From NCBI GenBank assembly GCA_964415395.1, contig CAYPZU010000002.1, forward strand, positions 1 to 64,000: a DNA stretch of 64,000 bases, read 5' to 3'. This DNA is from CAYPZU01 sp964415395 (lineage in GTDB: Bacteria; Chlamydiota; Chlamydiia; Chlamydiales; SM23-39). The notes beneath the pieces are model-generated. The model saw only the letters and a list, made by a program, of their open reading frames with translations, had not been told where the DNA came from and did no database searches. Shown here piece after piece: positions 42,373 to 51,000 of this stretch (positions are counted from its first letter, which is position 1; every line of letters begins with the position of its first letter). A program made the translations under genes and the position numbers.

Positions 42373-43508
42373 TGCCTCATGTCGTCCTTCTAAAGTCCCG
42401 CGCCGGGAACCACGGCGGCCTCGAAAAGTACGCCTCCCGGATCGCCTCGGCATTCGCAGACAAAGGCAGCCAGGTCAGCATCCTCACCACGGGATCTCCC
42501 CAGCCCAGCCCAGTCCCCCATCCTCCGATCTCCTTCCACCCCTGCAAAGTCTCCCCCTGGCCCTCTTTCATCCGCATGGAACTCTTCGACCGTTATGTTC
42601 AGGGATGGCTCAAGACCCATCCGGCCGATCTCGTCTTTGGGATGGACAGGAACCGATTCCAAACGCATATCCGCGCCGGCAACGGCGTCCACGCGGCCTA
42701 CCTCGAGAGCCGGATCCATACCGAAGGCAAACTCAAGCACCTCCTTTGCCTATTGAACCCGATGCACCGGAAAATCCTCGAACTGGAAAGGTGCGCTTTT
42801 GAAAACCCGCAGCTTCAGAAGCTCTTCACGAATTCCCATCTCGTCAAGACCCAGGTCCTCGATCGCTACAGAGTCGATCCTACAAAAATCGAGGTGATCC
42901 ACAACGGGGTTGAGTGGCAGGAGATGGAGAGCGATTTCAACAACTGGGAAGAGCAGCGCCAGGCCGGGTTCAAAAAATATGGGCTCGATCCCTCCAGGTT
43001 CCACTTTCTATTCATCGGGAACGGCTATCTCAGAAAAGGGCTCGACCGGCTGCTCGAAGCGCTCGCCCGCCTCCCCTTCAAAGATTTTCATCTCTCCGTC
43101 CTCGGCAAGGACAACCGGATGGAGCTTTTCGAAGCGAAGGCGGTGCAGCTCGGCCTTAAAAACAGGGTCCGCTTCTTCGGACTCAAACCCGACATCCGCC
43201 TCTTCTACCAGATGGCCGACGTCCTTTTGATCCCCTCTTTCTACGACCCGTTCGCCAACGTCACCGTCGAAGCCCTCGCGATGGGGCTTTGCGTCGTCTC
43301 TTCTAAACAGAACGGCGGATCGGAAATCCTGACAAAAGAAAACGGCGTGGTCATCGAAAACCTCCTCGAACCCGCTTCCCTGATCGCAGCCCTTGAAGCG
43401 TCGCTCAAGTTCCGCAAAACGAGAGCCACCTCGGCCTCCATCCGCGAGAGCGTCCGCTCTCTCGACTTTTCCAAGCAAATGCGCACCCTGATCGACGCCT
43501 GTGGATAA
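42372..43508 (+). CDS. glycosyltransferase family 4, WaaG-like
   Basis: 378 residues from ATG 42372, overlapping the cdaR stop. GT-B fold enzyme: N domain begins HVVLLKSRAGNHGGLEKYA; the C domain has HFLFIGNGYLRKGLDRLLEA and the sugar-nucleotide signature PSFYDPFANVTVEALAMGLC with the EX7E acidic pair. The layout resembles LPS core glucosyltransferase WaaG (RfaG). It is followed by the lipid A acyltransferase, so a role in lipooligosaccharide assembly is probable. Chlamydia species have a very truncated LPS; this gene suggests extra core sugars in this organism (inference). Confidence 0.85.
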   Translation: MPHVVLLKSRAGNHGGLEKYASRIASAFADKGSQVSILTTGSPQPSPVPHPPISFHPCKVSPWPSFIRMELFDRYVQGWLKTHPADLVFGMDRNRFQTHIRAGNGVHAAYLESRIHTEGKLKHLLCLLNPMHRKILELERCAFENPQLQKLFTNSHLVKTQVLDRYRVDPTKIEVIHNGVEWQEMESDFNNWEEQRQAGFKKYGLDPSRFHFLFIGNGYLRKGLDRLLEALARLPFKDFHLSVLGKDNRMELFEAKAVQLGLKNRVRFFGLKPDIRLFYQMADVLLIPSFYDPFANVTVEALAMGLCVVSSKQNGGSEILTKENGVVIENLLEPASLIAALEASLKFRKTRATSASIRESVRSLDFSKQMRTLIDACG

Positions 43509-44808
43509 AGACCGAATTCTCTATTACCTCATCCGCATCTCTACCTACCCTTGCAGCCTGCTCCCCTATTCGTGGATCCATAAGCTGGGCAAATGGATCG
43601 GCTCCGCAGCGTTCTATTTCATGCGCGAATACCGGAAGCGGGCTCTCAGCAATCTCGCTCTGGCTAACGATCTCGCATTCTCCCGCAAAGAGCTGGTCCG
43701 GATCGCCAAGCGCTCTTTCCAGAACCTCGCCATCAACTGCCTCGAATATCCGAAACTCTCGAGAGAAACCAACTTCTCCCGGGTCATTCAGTGCGAAAAC
43801 CCCGAACAGGCCAATGAACTCCACAGAAAAAAACAGGGGATCATCTTTTTTTGCGGCCACCAGTCGAACTGGGAAGTTCTCTTCCTCGACGGCACAACCC
43901 GGATGGAAGGGATCGCCATCGGCAAGCCGATCAAAAACAAGCGGCTCTACAACTGGGTTGTCTCGATCCGAGAGAAGAACGGCGGCAGGATCGTCGCCCC
44001 CCGGAACGCGGTGCGCGAAGGAATCCGCGCTTTGCGGAAAGGCGCCTTTATCGGCATTGTCGGCGACCAGGGGATGCCCGACAGCGGCTATTCATTCCCC
44101 TTCTTAGGCAGAAGAGCCTGGACCTCGACAGCTCCCGCGCTCCTCTCCTACAAAACGAACAGCCCGATTATTTTCGCCGGAACGCGCCGCGTGAAGGGAG
44201 GCTACCGGATCCGCTACTCAGACCCGATCTGGCCCGATCAATCCCAGCCCGCGGAAACGGAAGTGGTCCGCATGATGAATCAGCTTCTCACCTATCTGGA
44301 AAAGAGCATCAAGCAATCTCCGGGGGAGTGGCTCTGGCAGCACAACCGGTGGAAACAGCAGACGCCCCAGATTCTCTACAAACGGTTCCGGCTCGACTGC
44401 ATCTGCCTGATTCTGCCCCAGGAGAAAAAAGCCTTCGAAGAGCTCCTCCCCCATCTGCCGACCCTCAAACTCATCTACCCGCTCGATTTCCTCTTCCTCG
44501 TCGTCCCTTCCGCCTACAAAAACACGCCTCTCATCGAAGCCGACGACGTGATCTACTACAACCACATCGAAGAGACGCTCATCAAAGACTACCGCTTCAA
44601 GCTCATCTTCAATTTCACCGGCTACAAACGGATCCACAAACACTTTGAGGCCTTGAGCGCATTCGAAGTCCTCGACCTGCCTGCCCTTAAAAAGCTCGCA
44701 GCTCCCCATCTGCCCCCTGAAAAACAAAATGACCTGTCGGAGATTTTCAAACGGGCTCTCTGCCGCCCCGGATCGCTCTGGCAACCGGAGTCCGCCCATG
44801 CCGGCTGA
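43501..44808 (+). CDS. htrB: lipid A biosynthesis acyltransferase (LpxL/HtrB family)
   Basis: Late acyltransferase of lipid A, inner membrane. 435 residues from GTG 43501 (8-base overlap with the glycosyltransferase). Short N-terminal hydrophobic part, catalytic GHQSNWE (Hx4E) near 119, and GIVGDQGMPDSGYSFPFLGR with the conserved Asp-Gln-Gly. The acyltransferase domain ends around 285 (GEWLWQHNRWK); about 150 further residues are an extension also present in chlamydial HtrB (CT010 is in the same neighbourhood). Its role in the extension is unknown. Confidence 0.93.
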   Translation: MDKDRILYYLIRISTYPCSLLPYSWIHKLGKWIGSAAFYFMREYRKRALSNLALANDLAFSRKELVRIAKRSFQNLAINCLEYPKLSRETNFSRVIQCENPEQANELHRKKQGIIFFCGHQSNWEVLFLDGTTRMEGIAIGKPIKNKRLYNWVVSIREKNGGRIVAPRNAVREGIRALRKGAFIGIVGDQGMPDSGYSFPFLGRRAWTSTAPALLSYKTNSPIIFAGTRRVKGGYRIRYSDPIWPDQSQPAETEVVRMMNQLLTYLEKSIKQSPGEWLWQHNRWKQQTPQILYKRFRLDCICLILPQEKKAFEELLPHLPTLKLIYPLDFLFLVVPSAYKNTPLIEADDVIYYNHIEETLIKDYRFKLIFNFTGYKRIHKHFEALSAFEVLDLPALKKLAAPHLPPEKQNDLSEIFKRALCRPGSLWQPESAHAG

Positions 44809-45508
44809 ACGCTTTTACATCGACGCCCCCCTCGCTCCCCGCACCACCGCAGTCCTCGAAGGGCCGGAACTGCACCATCTTGCCCATGTCATGCGGATCC
44901 GCCCCGGGGAGGAAGTCGAACTGGTAAACGGCAAAGGAGCTCTCGCCACAGCCCGCCTTTCCTCTCTCGAGAAGTCAAAAGGCTTTCTTGAAATTCTTGA
45001 AGCCGACCAGCGCCCCCTCCCCCCTCGCCTCATCACCCTCGCGATTCCGTTTCTTCGTCCCGCGAAACTCGAACTCATCCTCGAAAAAGGAGTTGAACTT
45101 GGCGCCGACGCCTTCTGGATCTACCCTGCGGCCCACTCGGAAAAAAGCGATCTTTCCCCGCATCAGCGGGAGCGGCTCCATCATATCGCCGTCTCGGCGA
45201 TGAAGCAGTGCGGCCGCCTCGACCTCCCCGAGATCAAACTCCTCGACTCGTTCTCCGATCTCTTCGGCTCCCTTCCGCTTCTCTACGGCGATACCGGCGA
45301 AGCGCCTCTCCTCTCTCCTCCTGCCGGCCCTGTCCTCTTCGCCACCGGCCCCGAAAAAGGGTTTTCCCCGAAAGAAGAGACCCTCCTCGCCCAGCATGGC
45401 AAAGGAGTCCGCCTCCACGGCAACATCCTCCGCGCCGAGACCGCGCCTCTGGCCGCCGCAACGCTCCTCAATTACTTCCTGCGCTTGCATTCCCAGATGC
45501 AGTCATAG
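44798..45508 (+). CDS. rsmE: 16S rRNA (uracil-1498-N3)-methyltransferase
   Basis: 236 residues from ATG 44798 (11-base overlap with htrB). SPOUT-type methyltransferase: N-terminal PUA-like part with HHLAHVMRIRPGEEVELVNG, and C-terminal knot ATGPEKGFSPKEE followed by LHGNILRAETAPLAA, the SAM-binding trefoil knot signature of RsmE. Methylates U1498 in the decoding region of the 30S subunit. Last gene of the cdaA operon; its 3' 37 bases overlap the convergent small exported protein. Confidence 0.93.
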   Translation: MPAERFYIDAPLAPRTTAVLEGPELHHLAHVMRIRPGEEVELVNGKGALATARLSSLEKSKGFLEILEADQRPLPPRLITLAIPFLRPAKLELILEKGVELGADAFWIYPAAHSEKSDLSPHQRERLHHIAVSAMKQCGRLDLPEIKLLDSFSDLFGSLPLLYGDTGEAPLLSPPAGPVLFATGPEKGFSPKEETLLAQHGKGVRLHGNILRAETAPLAAATLLNYFLRLHSQMQS

Positions 45509-45777
45509 CCTCTGCTCAAACAGCAGCGCTCTTCGACCCACCAGGTTTGGTTCCCGCAGTAGGAGCACCAGATCAGCGTCACCCGGTTATCGGCGAAAAT
45601 ATAATAGCTTCCCGCATGTTCGTCATAGTGAACTCCCGAAAGAGGGATTTCTCTGCAGGGAGTCGCCAAAAACATCCCCTCCTCGCCGAACCTCACCCAA
45701 TCCGGATGGATGAAGACCCGTTCCTGCCCAAATATGCAGCTTGCAAATCCAAGCAACCCAATCGCTAATCTCTTCAC
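45472..45777 (-). CDS. small exported cysteine-rich protein
   Basis: 101 residues. N-terminal signal peptide (MKRLAIGLLGFASCIFGQ) with a Cys at 14 that does not fit a perfect lipobox. The mature part is aromatic and has seven further Cys (LIWCSYCGNQ, ERCCLSRG, IWECKRR), suggesting disulphides in the periplasm or outer envelope, as is usual for chlamydial envelope proteins. I know no family for it. Convergent with rsmE. Confidence 0.65.
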   Translation of the reverse strand: MKRLAIGLLGFASCIFGQERVFIHPDWVRFGEEGMFLATPCREIPLSGVHYDEHAGSYYIFADNRVTLIWCSYCGNQTWWVEERCCLSRGYDCIWECKRRK

Positions 45778-45986
45778 GGCGCCCCCTTTTAAATTGGATC
45801 GGATACTAGTATTCAGAAAAAATTTGAGTCAAGAAAAAGGAAAAAAAGGAAAAGAGGAGAAGAACCACAGAGAGCACAGAGAAAGAAAAGAAAGGGAATA
45901 GCCCGGCCTTGCAAAGCAAGGCAACGGACTCATTTCGAATCCGCACGCGATCCATACTGATGGATCGCTCTCGGACTCGCGTTGCT
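45778..45986. repeat. intergenic region with hairpins and a T-arm look-alike
   Basis: A purine-rich stretch (45830-45895, includes ACCACAGAGAGCACAGAGAA, resembling widely spread bacterial repeats) precedes GCCTTGC-aaa-GCAAGGC (45905-45921) and GCGATCCAT/ATGGATCGC (45948-45969). Between them TTTCGAATCCGCAC on the plus strand mirrors a tRNA T-arm, and CAACGG/CGTTGC ends can pair. No gene. Confidence 0.6.
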
Positions 45987-46059
45987 CGTCCTCGACAGGA
46001 TTCGAACCTGTGACCTAAAGCTCCGGAGGCTTTCACTCTATCCACTGAGCTACGAGGAC
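45987..46059 (-). tRNA. tRNA-Arg (anticodon CCG)
   Basis: 73 bases. Acceptor GTCCTCG pairs with CGAGGAC, discriminator G. The anticodon arm AAAGC-CTCCGGA-GCTTT gives CCG. T arm ACAGG-TTCGAAT-CCTGT. No CCA encoded. It lies alone between the small exported protein and pyk. Confidence 0.95.
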
Positions 46060-46107
46060 ATAAATGGCAACCATTCTACAGAGAGTGGAGAGGAAGAACA
46101 AGCAGAA

Positions 46108-46132
46108 TTTTAGGGAGAGATTCTCTCTAAAA
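46108..46132 (-). terminator. possible terminator of pyk
   Basis: TTTTAGGGAGAG (46108-46119) and CTCTCTAAAA (46123-46132) form an imperfect hairpin directly behind the pyk stop at 46139. No long T run follows on the minus strand. Confidence 0.4.
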
Positions 46133-46138
46133 ACAATC

Positions 46139-47926
46139 TTACATGGAGAGGATCGGGCAGGTGGGCGATTCCTCAGCCCCCCGGTAGATCAGGCCCCGCT
46201 GCGGGTCGAGCGTCACTTCCTCCCCTTCTTTGAGGATCGACATCGCTCCGTCGGCCCGGCTCATCACCGAGATTTCAAAGGTTTTGGCGACGAGAGCGGC
46301 ATATTTTTCCGAGGCGGAATCCCCGATGTAGTTCTGGAGAATGACCCCGGCGGCGTGCTTGAGCACGGGCAGGAAGGTGTTGTCGCAATGGGGGATGACG
46401 ACGAGGCGCCCCTCGAGTTCCTCGGGCTGGCATCCTTCTGGAGCCAGGACGATAGAGACCTTTCCACTGACCTTGTGGCCAAACCCTTTGTGGCCGCGGA
46501 CAAGGACTTCGCCTACGTTTTCGACCATCATCATGTTGGTGGTTCCTTTCTTGCCGAAAGGAGCTCCTGCCGTGACGACGACGACGTCGCCAAAAGAGAT
46601 AAGGCCGCGCGACAGAGCATACGCGCTGGCGGCGGAAAAGGCTTCCCGGGCGTTTTTGCAGCCGTCGCAAAGGACAGGCATGACTCCCCAATAGAGGGCG
46701 AGCTGATTGTAATTTTTAAACTTCGGCGTGACGGCGACGATCGGCATCGCAGGGCGCAGACGGGAGACGAGACGGGCCGTCTGGCCGCTGGTTGTAAAGG
46801 CATAGATCGCTTTGGCGTTCGCGCTATAGGCTGTGCGGACAGCGGCGCCTGCGACTGCGGAAGAGAGATCATGGTAGTCTCTCTGCGCGTTCCTATCGAA
46901 AAAGCCGATGTAGTCGAAATCCGATTCAGCTTCCTTGACGATGGTACGCATCTGGCGGACTGTCTCGACAGGGTATTTACCTACCGCCGTCTCTCCAGAT
47001 AGCATCACAGCCGAGGTTCCGTCGTAGATCGCGTTGGCTACGTCGGAGACTTCGGCGCGGGTGGGGCGCGGGTTCCCGATCATCGACTCGAGCATCTGGG
47101 TTGCCGTGATGACCGGCTTGCATGCCTGGTAGCATTTGCGAATCATCATCTTCTGCAGCTTTGGAACAAGGGCCAGATCGACCTCGACGCCAAGATCCCC
47201 GCGCGCGACCATAATGCCGTCCGCGACCTGGACGATGCTGTCGAAGTTTTCGACGCCCTGCGTGCTCTCGATCTTGGCGATGACCAAAATCTCCGACTTC
47301 CCCTCTTTCGCAATCAGATCCTTGATCGCCAGAATATGATGGGCCGACCGGATATAGGAGCCGGCGATGATGTCGATGTCGTTTTTGCAGCCGAATTTGA
47401 TGTCGTCGATATCCCCTTCCGTCAGCGCCGGCAGAGGAATTTGGGCGCCAGGGATATTCACCCCTTTTCCGCTCTTCAAAACGCCCGAATTCTGCATCTC
47501 GATGACGACTTCGTCCCCTCTTTTCTCCACAACCTGGGAGATGATGTATCCGTCGTCGAATAAAATTTTCATTCCCGCATGAACCGCGTCGATCACTTCG
47601 GCAGGGGAAATCGGGATCTCGTCCGGTTTCTTGTTCTCCTCGGTAACGAGCTTAAAGCGCTGTTTCGGCTGAACGACGAAGGCGTCGTGAGGGAGTTTTC
47701 CGACTCGGATCTTAGGCCCGTGGGTGTCGAGCATGATCGCAAGCGGCCTTTGGAGCTTCTCGCGGATCTTCTTCAGATTTTCGATCGTCTTCAGGTGCTC
47801 TTCGTGGGTGCCGTGGCTGAAATTCAGGCGGGCGACGTTCATGCCGGCTTCGGCGAGTTCGACCAGCTTCTCATAGGAGGAGACGGCGGGTCCGATTGTA
47901 CAGACAATTTTTGTGTGCGGGTCCAT
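46139..47926 (-). CDS. pyk: pyruvate kinase with C-terminal extension
   Basis: Last glycolytic step: PEP + ADP to pyruvate + ATP. 595 residues. The first 475 form normal domains A, B and C: RLNFSHGTHEEH, IMLDTHGPKIRVG, the signature IARGDLGVE-type segment MVARGDLGVEV and TQMLESMIGNPRPTRAEV. The last 110 residues (from about 485) resemble the PEP-utilising mobile domain that follows pyruvate kinase in Geobacillus and others (..GEEVTLDPQRGLIYRG). It reads away from uvrA; pyk and uvrA are also neighbours in C. trachomatis (CT332-CT333). Confidence 0.95.
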   Translation of the reverse strand: MDPHTKIVCTIGPAVSSYEKLVELAEAGMNVARLNFSHGTHEEHLKTIENLKKIREKLQRPLAIMLDTHGPKIRVGKLPHDAFVVQPKQRFKLVTEENKKPDEIPISPAEVIDAVHAGMKILFDDGYIISQVVEKRGDEVVIEMQNSGVLKSGKGVNIPGAQIPLPALTEGDIDDIKFGCKNDIDIIAGSYIRSAHHILAIKDLIAKEGKSEILVIAKIESTQGVENFDSIVQVADGIMVARGDLGVEVDLALVPKLQKMMIRKCYQACKPVITATQMLESMIGNPRPTRAEVSDVANAIYDGTSAVMLSGETAVGKYPVETVRQMRTIVKEAESDFDYIGFFDRNAQRDYHDLSSAVAGAAVRTAYSANAKAIYAFTTSGQTARLVSRLRPAMPIVAVTPKFKNYNQLALYWGVMPVLCDGCKNAREAFSAASAYALSRGLISFGDVVVVTAGAPFGKKGTTNMMMVENVGEVLVRGHKGFGHKVSGKVSIVLAPEGCQPEELEGRLVVIPHCDNTFLPVLKHAAGVILQNYIGDSASEKYAALVAKTFEISVMSRADGAMSILKEGEEVTLDPQRGLIYRGAEESPTCPILSM

Positions 47927-48061
47927 AAAGTCATATTACAGGAACTGCCGTTTTGTTAGAATACCTGAAAAAAGATCCAACCCAATGAATAGCGTCCCAA
48001 GCTGGTATGGCTTTTGAGAAACCAAATCTTCTTCCTGCTTATCTAATGGAATACCCGACTC

Positions 48062-51000
48062 ATGAATGAGCAGCCGATCGTCCTCAAGAATGTGAAAGTG
48101 CACAACCTCAAAGGGGTCGACCTGACGCTGCAGCCCGGCGAGCTCGTTGTGTTCACAGGCGTTTCCGGCTCAGGCAAATCGTCGCTCGCCTTTGACACGA
48201 TCTATGTCGAAGGGCAGAGGCGCTACATCGAGTCGCTCTCGCACCAGGCTCGCAGATTTTTAACCGAACTTCCCAAGCCCGACGCGGAGAGCATTTCGGG
48301 GATTGCGCCCACGATCGCCATCGAGCAGAAAACGGCAGGGAGGACGCCCCGCTCCACTGTCGGCACAATGACCGGTATCTACGACTTTCTGCGGATTCTC
48401 TATGCGCGCATCGGCGTGCCCCACTGCCCCGTGAGCGGCGAACCGGTCGCAGCCCACAGCCGAGAAAAAATCATCGCCGAGCTGCAAAGCCTGCCGGAAA
48501 AGATGAAACTGATCATTCTGGCTCCCTTCGCAAAAGGAAAAAAAGGGGAATTCAAAGAGGATTTCGCCGAACTCCTGAGCAAGGGATTTATGCGCCTCAG
48601 GATCGACGGGACGTTTGTCGATTTGAGCGAAGAGATCGAGCTGGATCCGAAAGAGGCGCACGACGTGGAGATCGTCGTCGACAGGCTGACGGTCAGTAAA
48701 GAGAGCCTGCCCCGGATCGCCGAAGCTGCAGCGGCGGCTCTCGAGCTAGGCAAAGGCTTCTTTAGCATCTACAATCCCGACACGGAAGAAGAGAAGCTCT
48801 TTTCCCAATTCGCCTATTCGCAAAAATCGGGCCTCTCCTACGGGCCGCTCGAGCCGCACGATTTTTCATTCAACCACCCTGCGGGGATGTGCCCCGCCTG
48901 CCACGGGATCGGCGTCTCAGCCGAGTTCGATCTAAAAAAGATCATCAATCCGGATTTGAGTTTAAGCGAAGATTGCTGCTCAATCGCCAGCTCCTATCAA
49001 ACGGTGCGCTATGGCAACATCTACGACAACCTGGCGCGCCTCTACAAATTCAAAGTGACGTCGGCGTGGAAAGACCTGCCCGAAAAGGCCAAGCACGCGT
49101 TCCTCTATGGAACAGATGCGAAATGGACGCGGATGCACTTCACCCATCCGGACAAAGGAACCCGCTGGTACGAATATGTGAAGTGGCAGGGAGTGATCCA
49201 TGAGGCAAGAGAGCGGCTGACTGCAGCGAAAAGCGACGCCTACCGGAAAAAGATGGCAGAGCTGATGACCGAAGGGGCGTGCGCCGCCTGCAAGGGAACG
49301 CGGATCAAGCCCTATCCCGCTGCGGCTGAAGTCGGCGGCAAACGGATCTCCGAAATTACGGCGATGCCCCTTTCAGACGCTCTCGAATTTTTCGAGAAGC
49401 TGCATCTCAACGAACTGGAAAAAAAGATCGCCGGAGAAATCTTAAAAGAGATCCGGGATCGGCTCCAATTTCTGATTTATGTAGGACTCTCCTACCTTTC
49501 GCTGGAAAGGACTTCGCCTACCTTAAGCGGCGGAGAGTCGCAGCGGGTGAGACTCGCCTCCCAAATCGGAGCGGGCCTCGTCGGAGCGATCTATATTTTG
49601 GACGAGCCGTCGATCGGGCTGCACCCCGCCGACCACCACAAACTGATCGGGACGATCGAGAAGCTGAGAGACCAGGGAAATACGGTTCTGGTGGTGGAAC
49701 ACGACGTCGACACGATGCTCGCCGCCGACAGCATCGTCGACGTAGGTCCTGGAGCAGGCCAGCACGGCGGAGAGATTCTGGCCCACGGGCTTGTTCCGGA
49801 TCTGATGGCCAATCCCCGCTCGATTACGGGACAATACCTGTCAGGCAAGCTCAGGATCGAGATCCCCGAGAAACGGCGGACGGGAACGGGCGCGAAGATC
49901 ACCGTTTCCGGAGCGAAGCACCACAATTTGAAGGATCTTACCGTTCCGTTCCCCGTAGGAACGCTGACTTGCGTAACGGGCGTCTCAGGGTCTGGCAAAT
50001 CGTCGCTCGTCACCGACATCCTCTATCCGGCTCTTGCGAATCAGTTCCACAACGCGTCGCTCCCCGTGGGGGCGCACAGCAAGATCGAGGGACTCGACGC
50101 GATTAATAAAGTGATCGCCGTCGACCAGTCGCCCATCGGAAGAACGCCCCGCTCCAACGCGGCGACCTACATCAAGCTCTTCGACGAGATCCGCGACCTA
50201 TTCACCGAACTCCCCGAATCGAAAATGCGCGGATTTACGGCCGGCCACTTTAGCTTCAACGTGAAAGAAGGGTCGTGCCCCTACTGCGGCGGCCTGGGTC
50301 AGGTGCGGATCGACATGGACTTCATGGAAGACGCCTGGGTCGAATGCCCCCAGTGCAAGGGGAAGCGCTTTGATCCGGAGATCCTCGCGGTCCAGTTCAA
50401 AGGCAAGTCGATCCATGATGTTCTGGAAATGGACGTCGAACACGCGCTTCAACTCTTCGAGGCGCTCCCTTCGATCCGGAAGAAGCTCGAGCTGCTCAGC
50501 CTCGTCGGCCTCGACTACCTGAGGCTCGGCCAGCCCTCGACCACTCTTTCCGGGGGCGAGGCGCAGCGGATCAAACTCGCGAAAGAGCTGGTCAGACCTC
50601 CTTCGGGGCAGACAATCTACATTCTCGACGAGCCGACCACAGGACTCCATTTCCACGATGTGAAACGGCTGATCAAGGTGCTGCAGCAGCTCGTCGACAA
50701 AGGGAACACGATTCTCATCATCGAACACAATATGGATCTCGTCAAAACGGCCGACTGGGTGATCGAGATGGGGCCGGGCGCAGGGGTCCACGGCGGCCAG
50801 GTGGTCGCGCAAGGCACTCCCGAAGCGCTCGCCAAACTCGGCACGCCGACAGGCAAAGCGCTGAAAGAGGCCCTCCACCCCGTCTACAAATACAAAACCG
50901 CGAAAAAAACGAGACCGGTTTCCGCGAACGAAAGCCCGATTGTGGTGGAGGGAGCCTCGCAGAACAACCTCCGGAGCGTCAGCCTCCAGATCCCGCGCGG

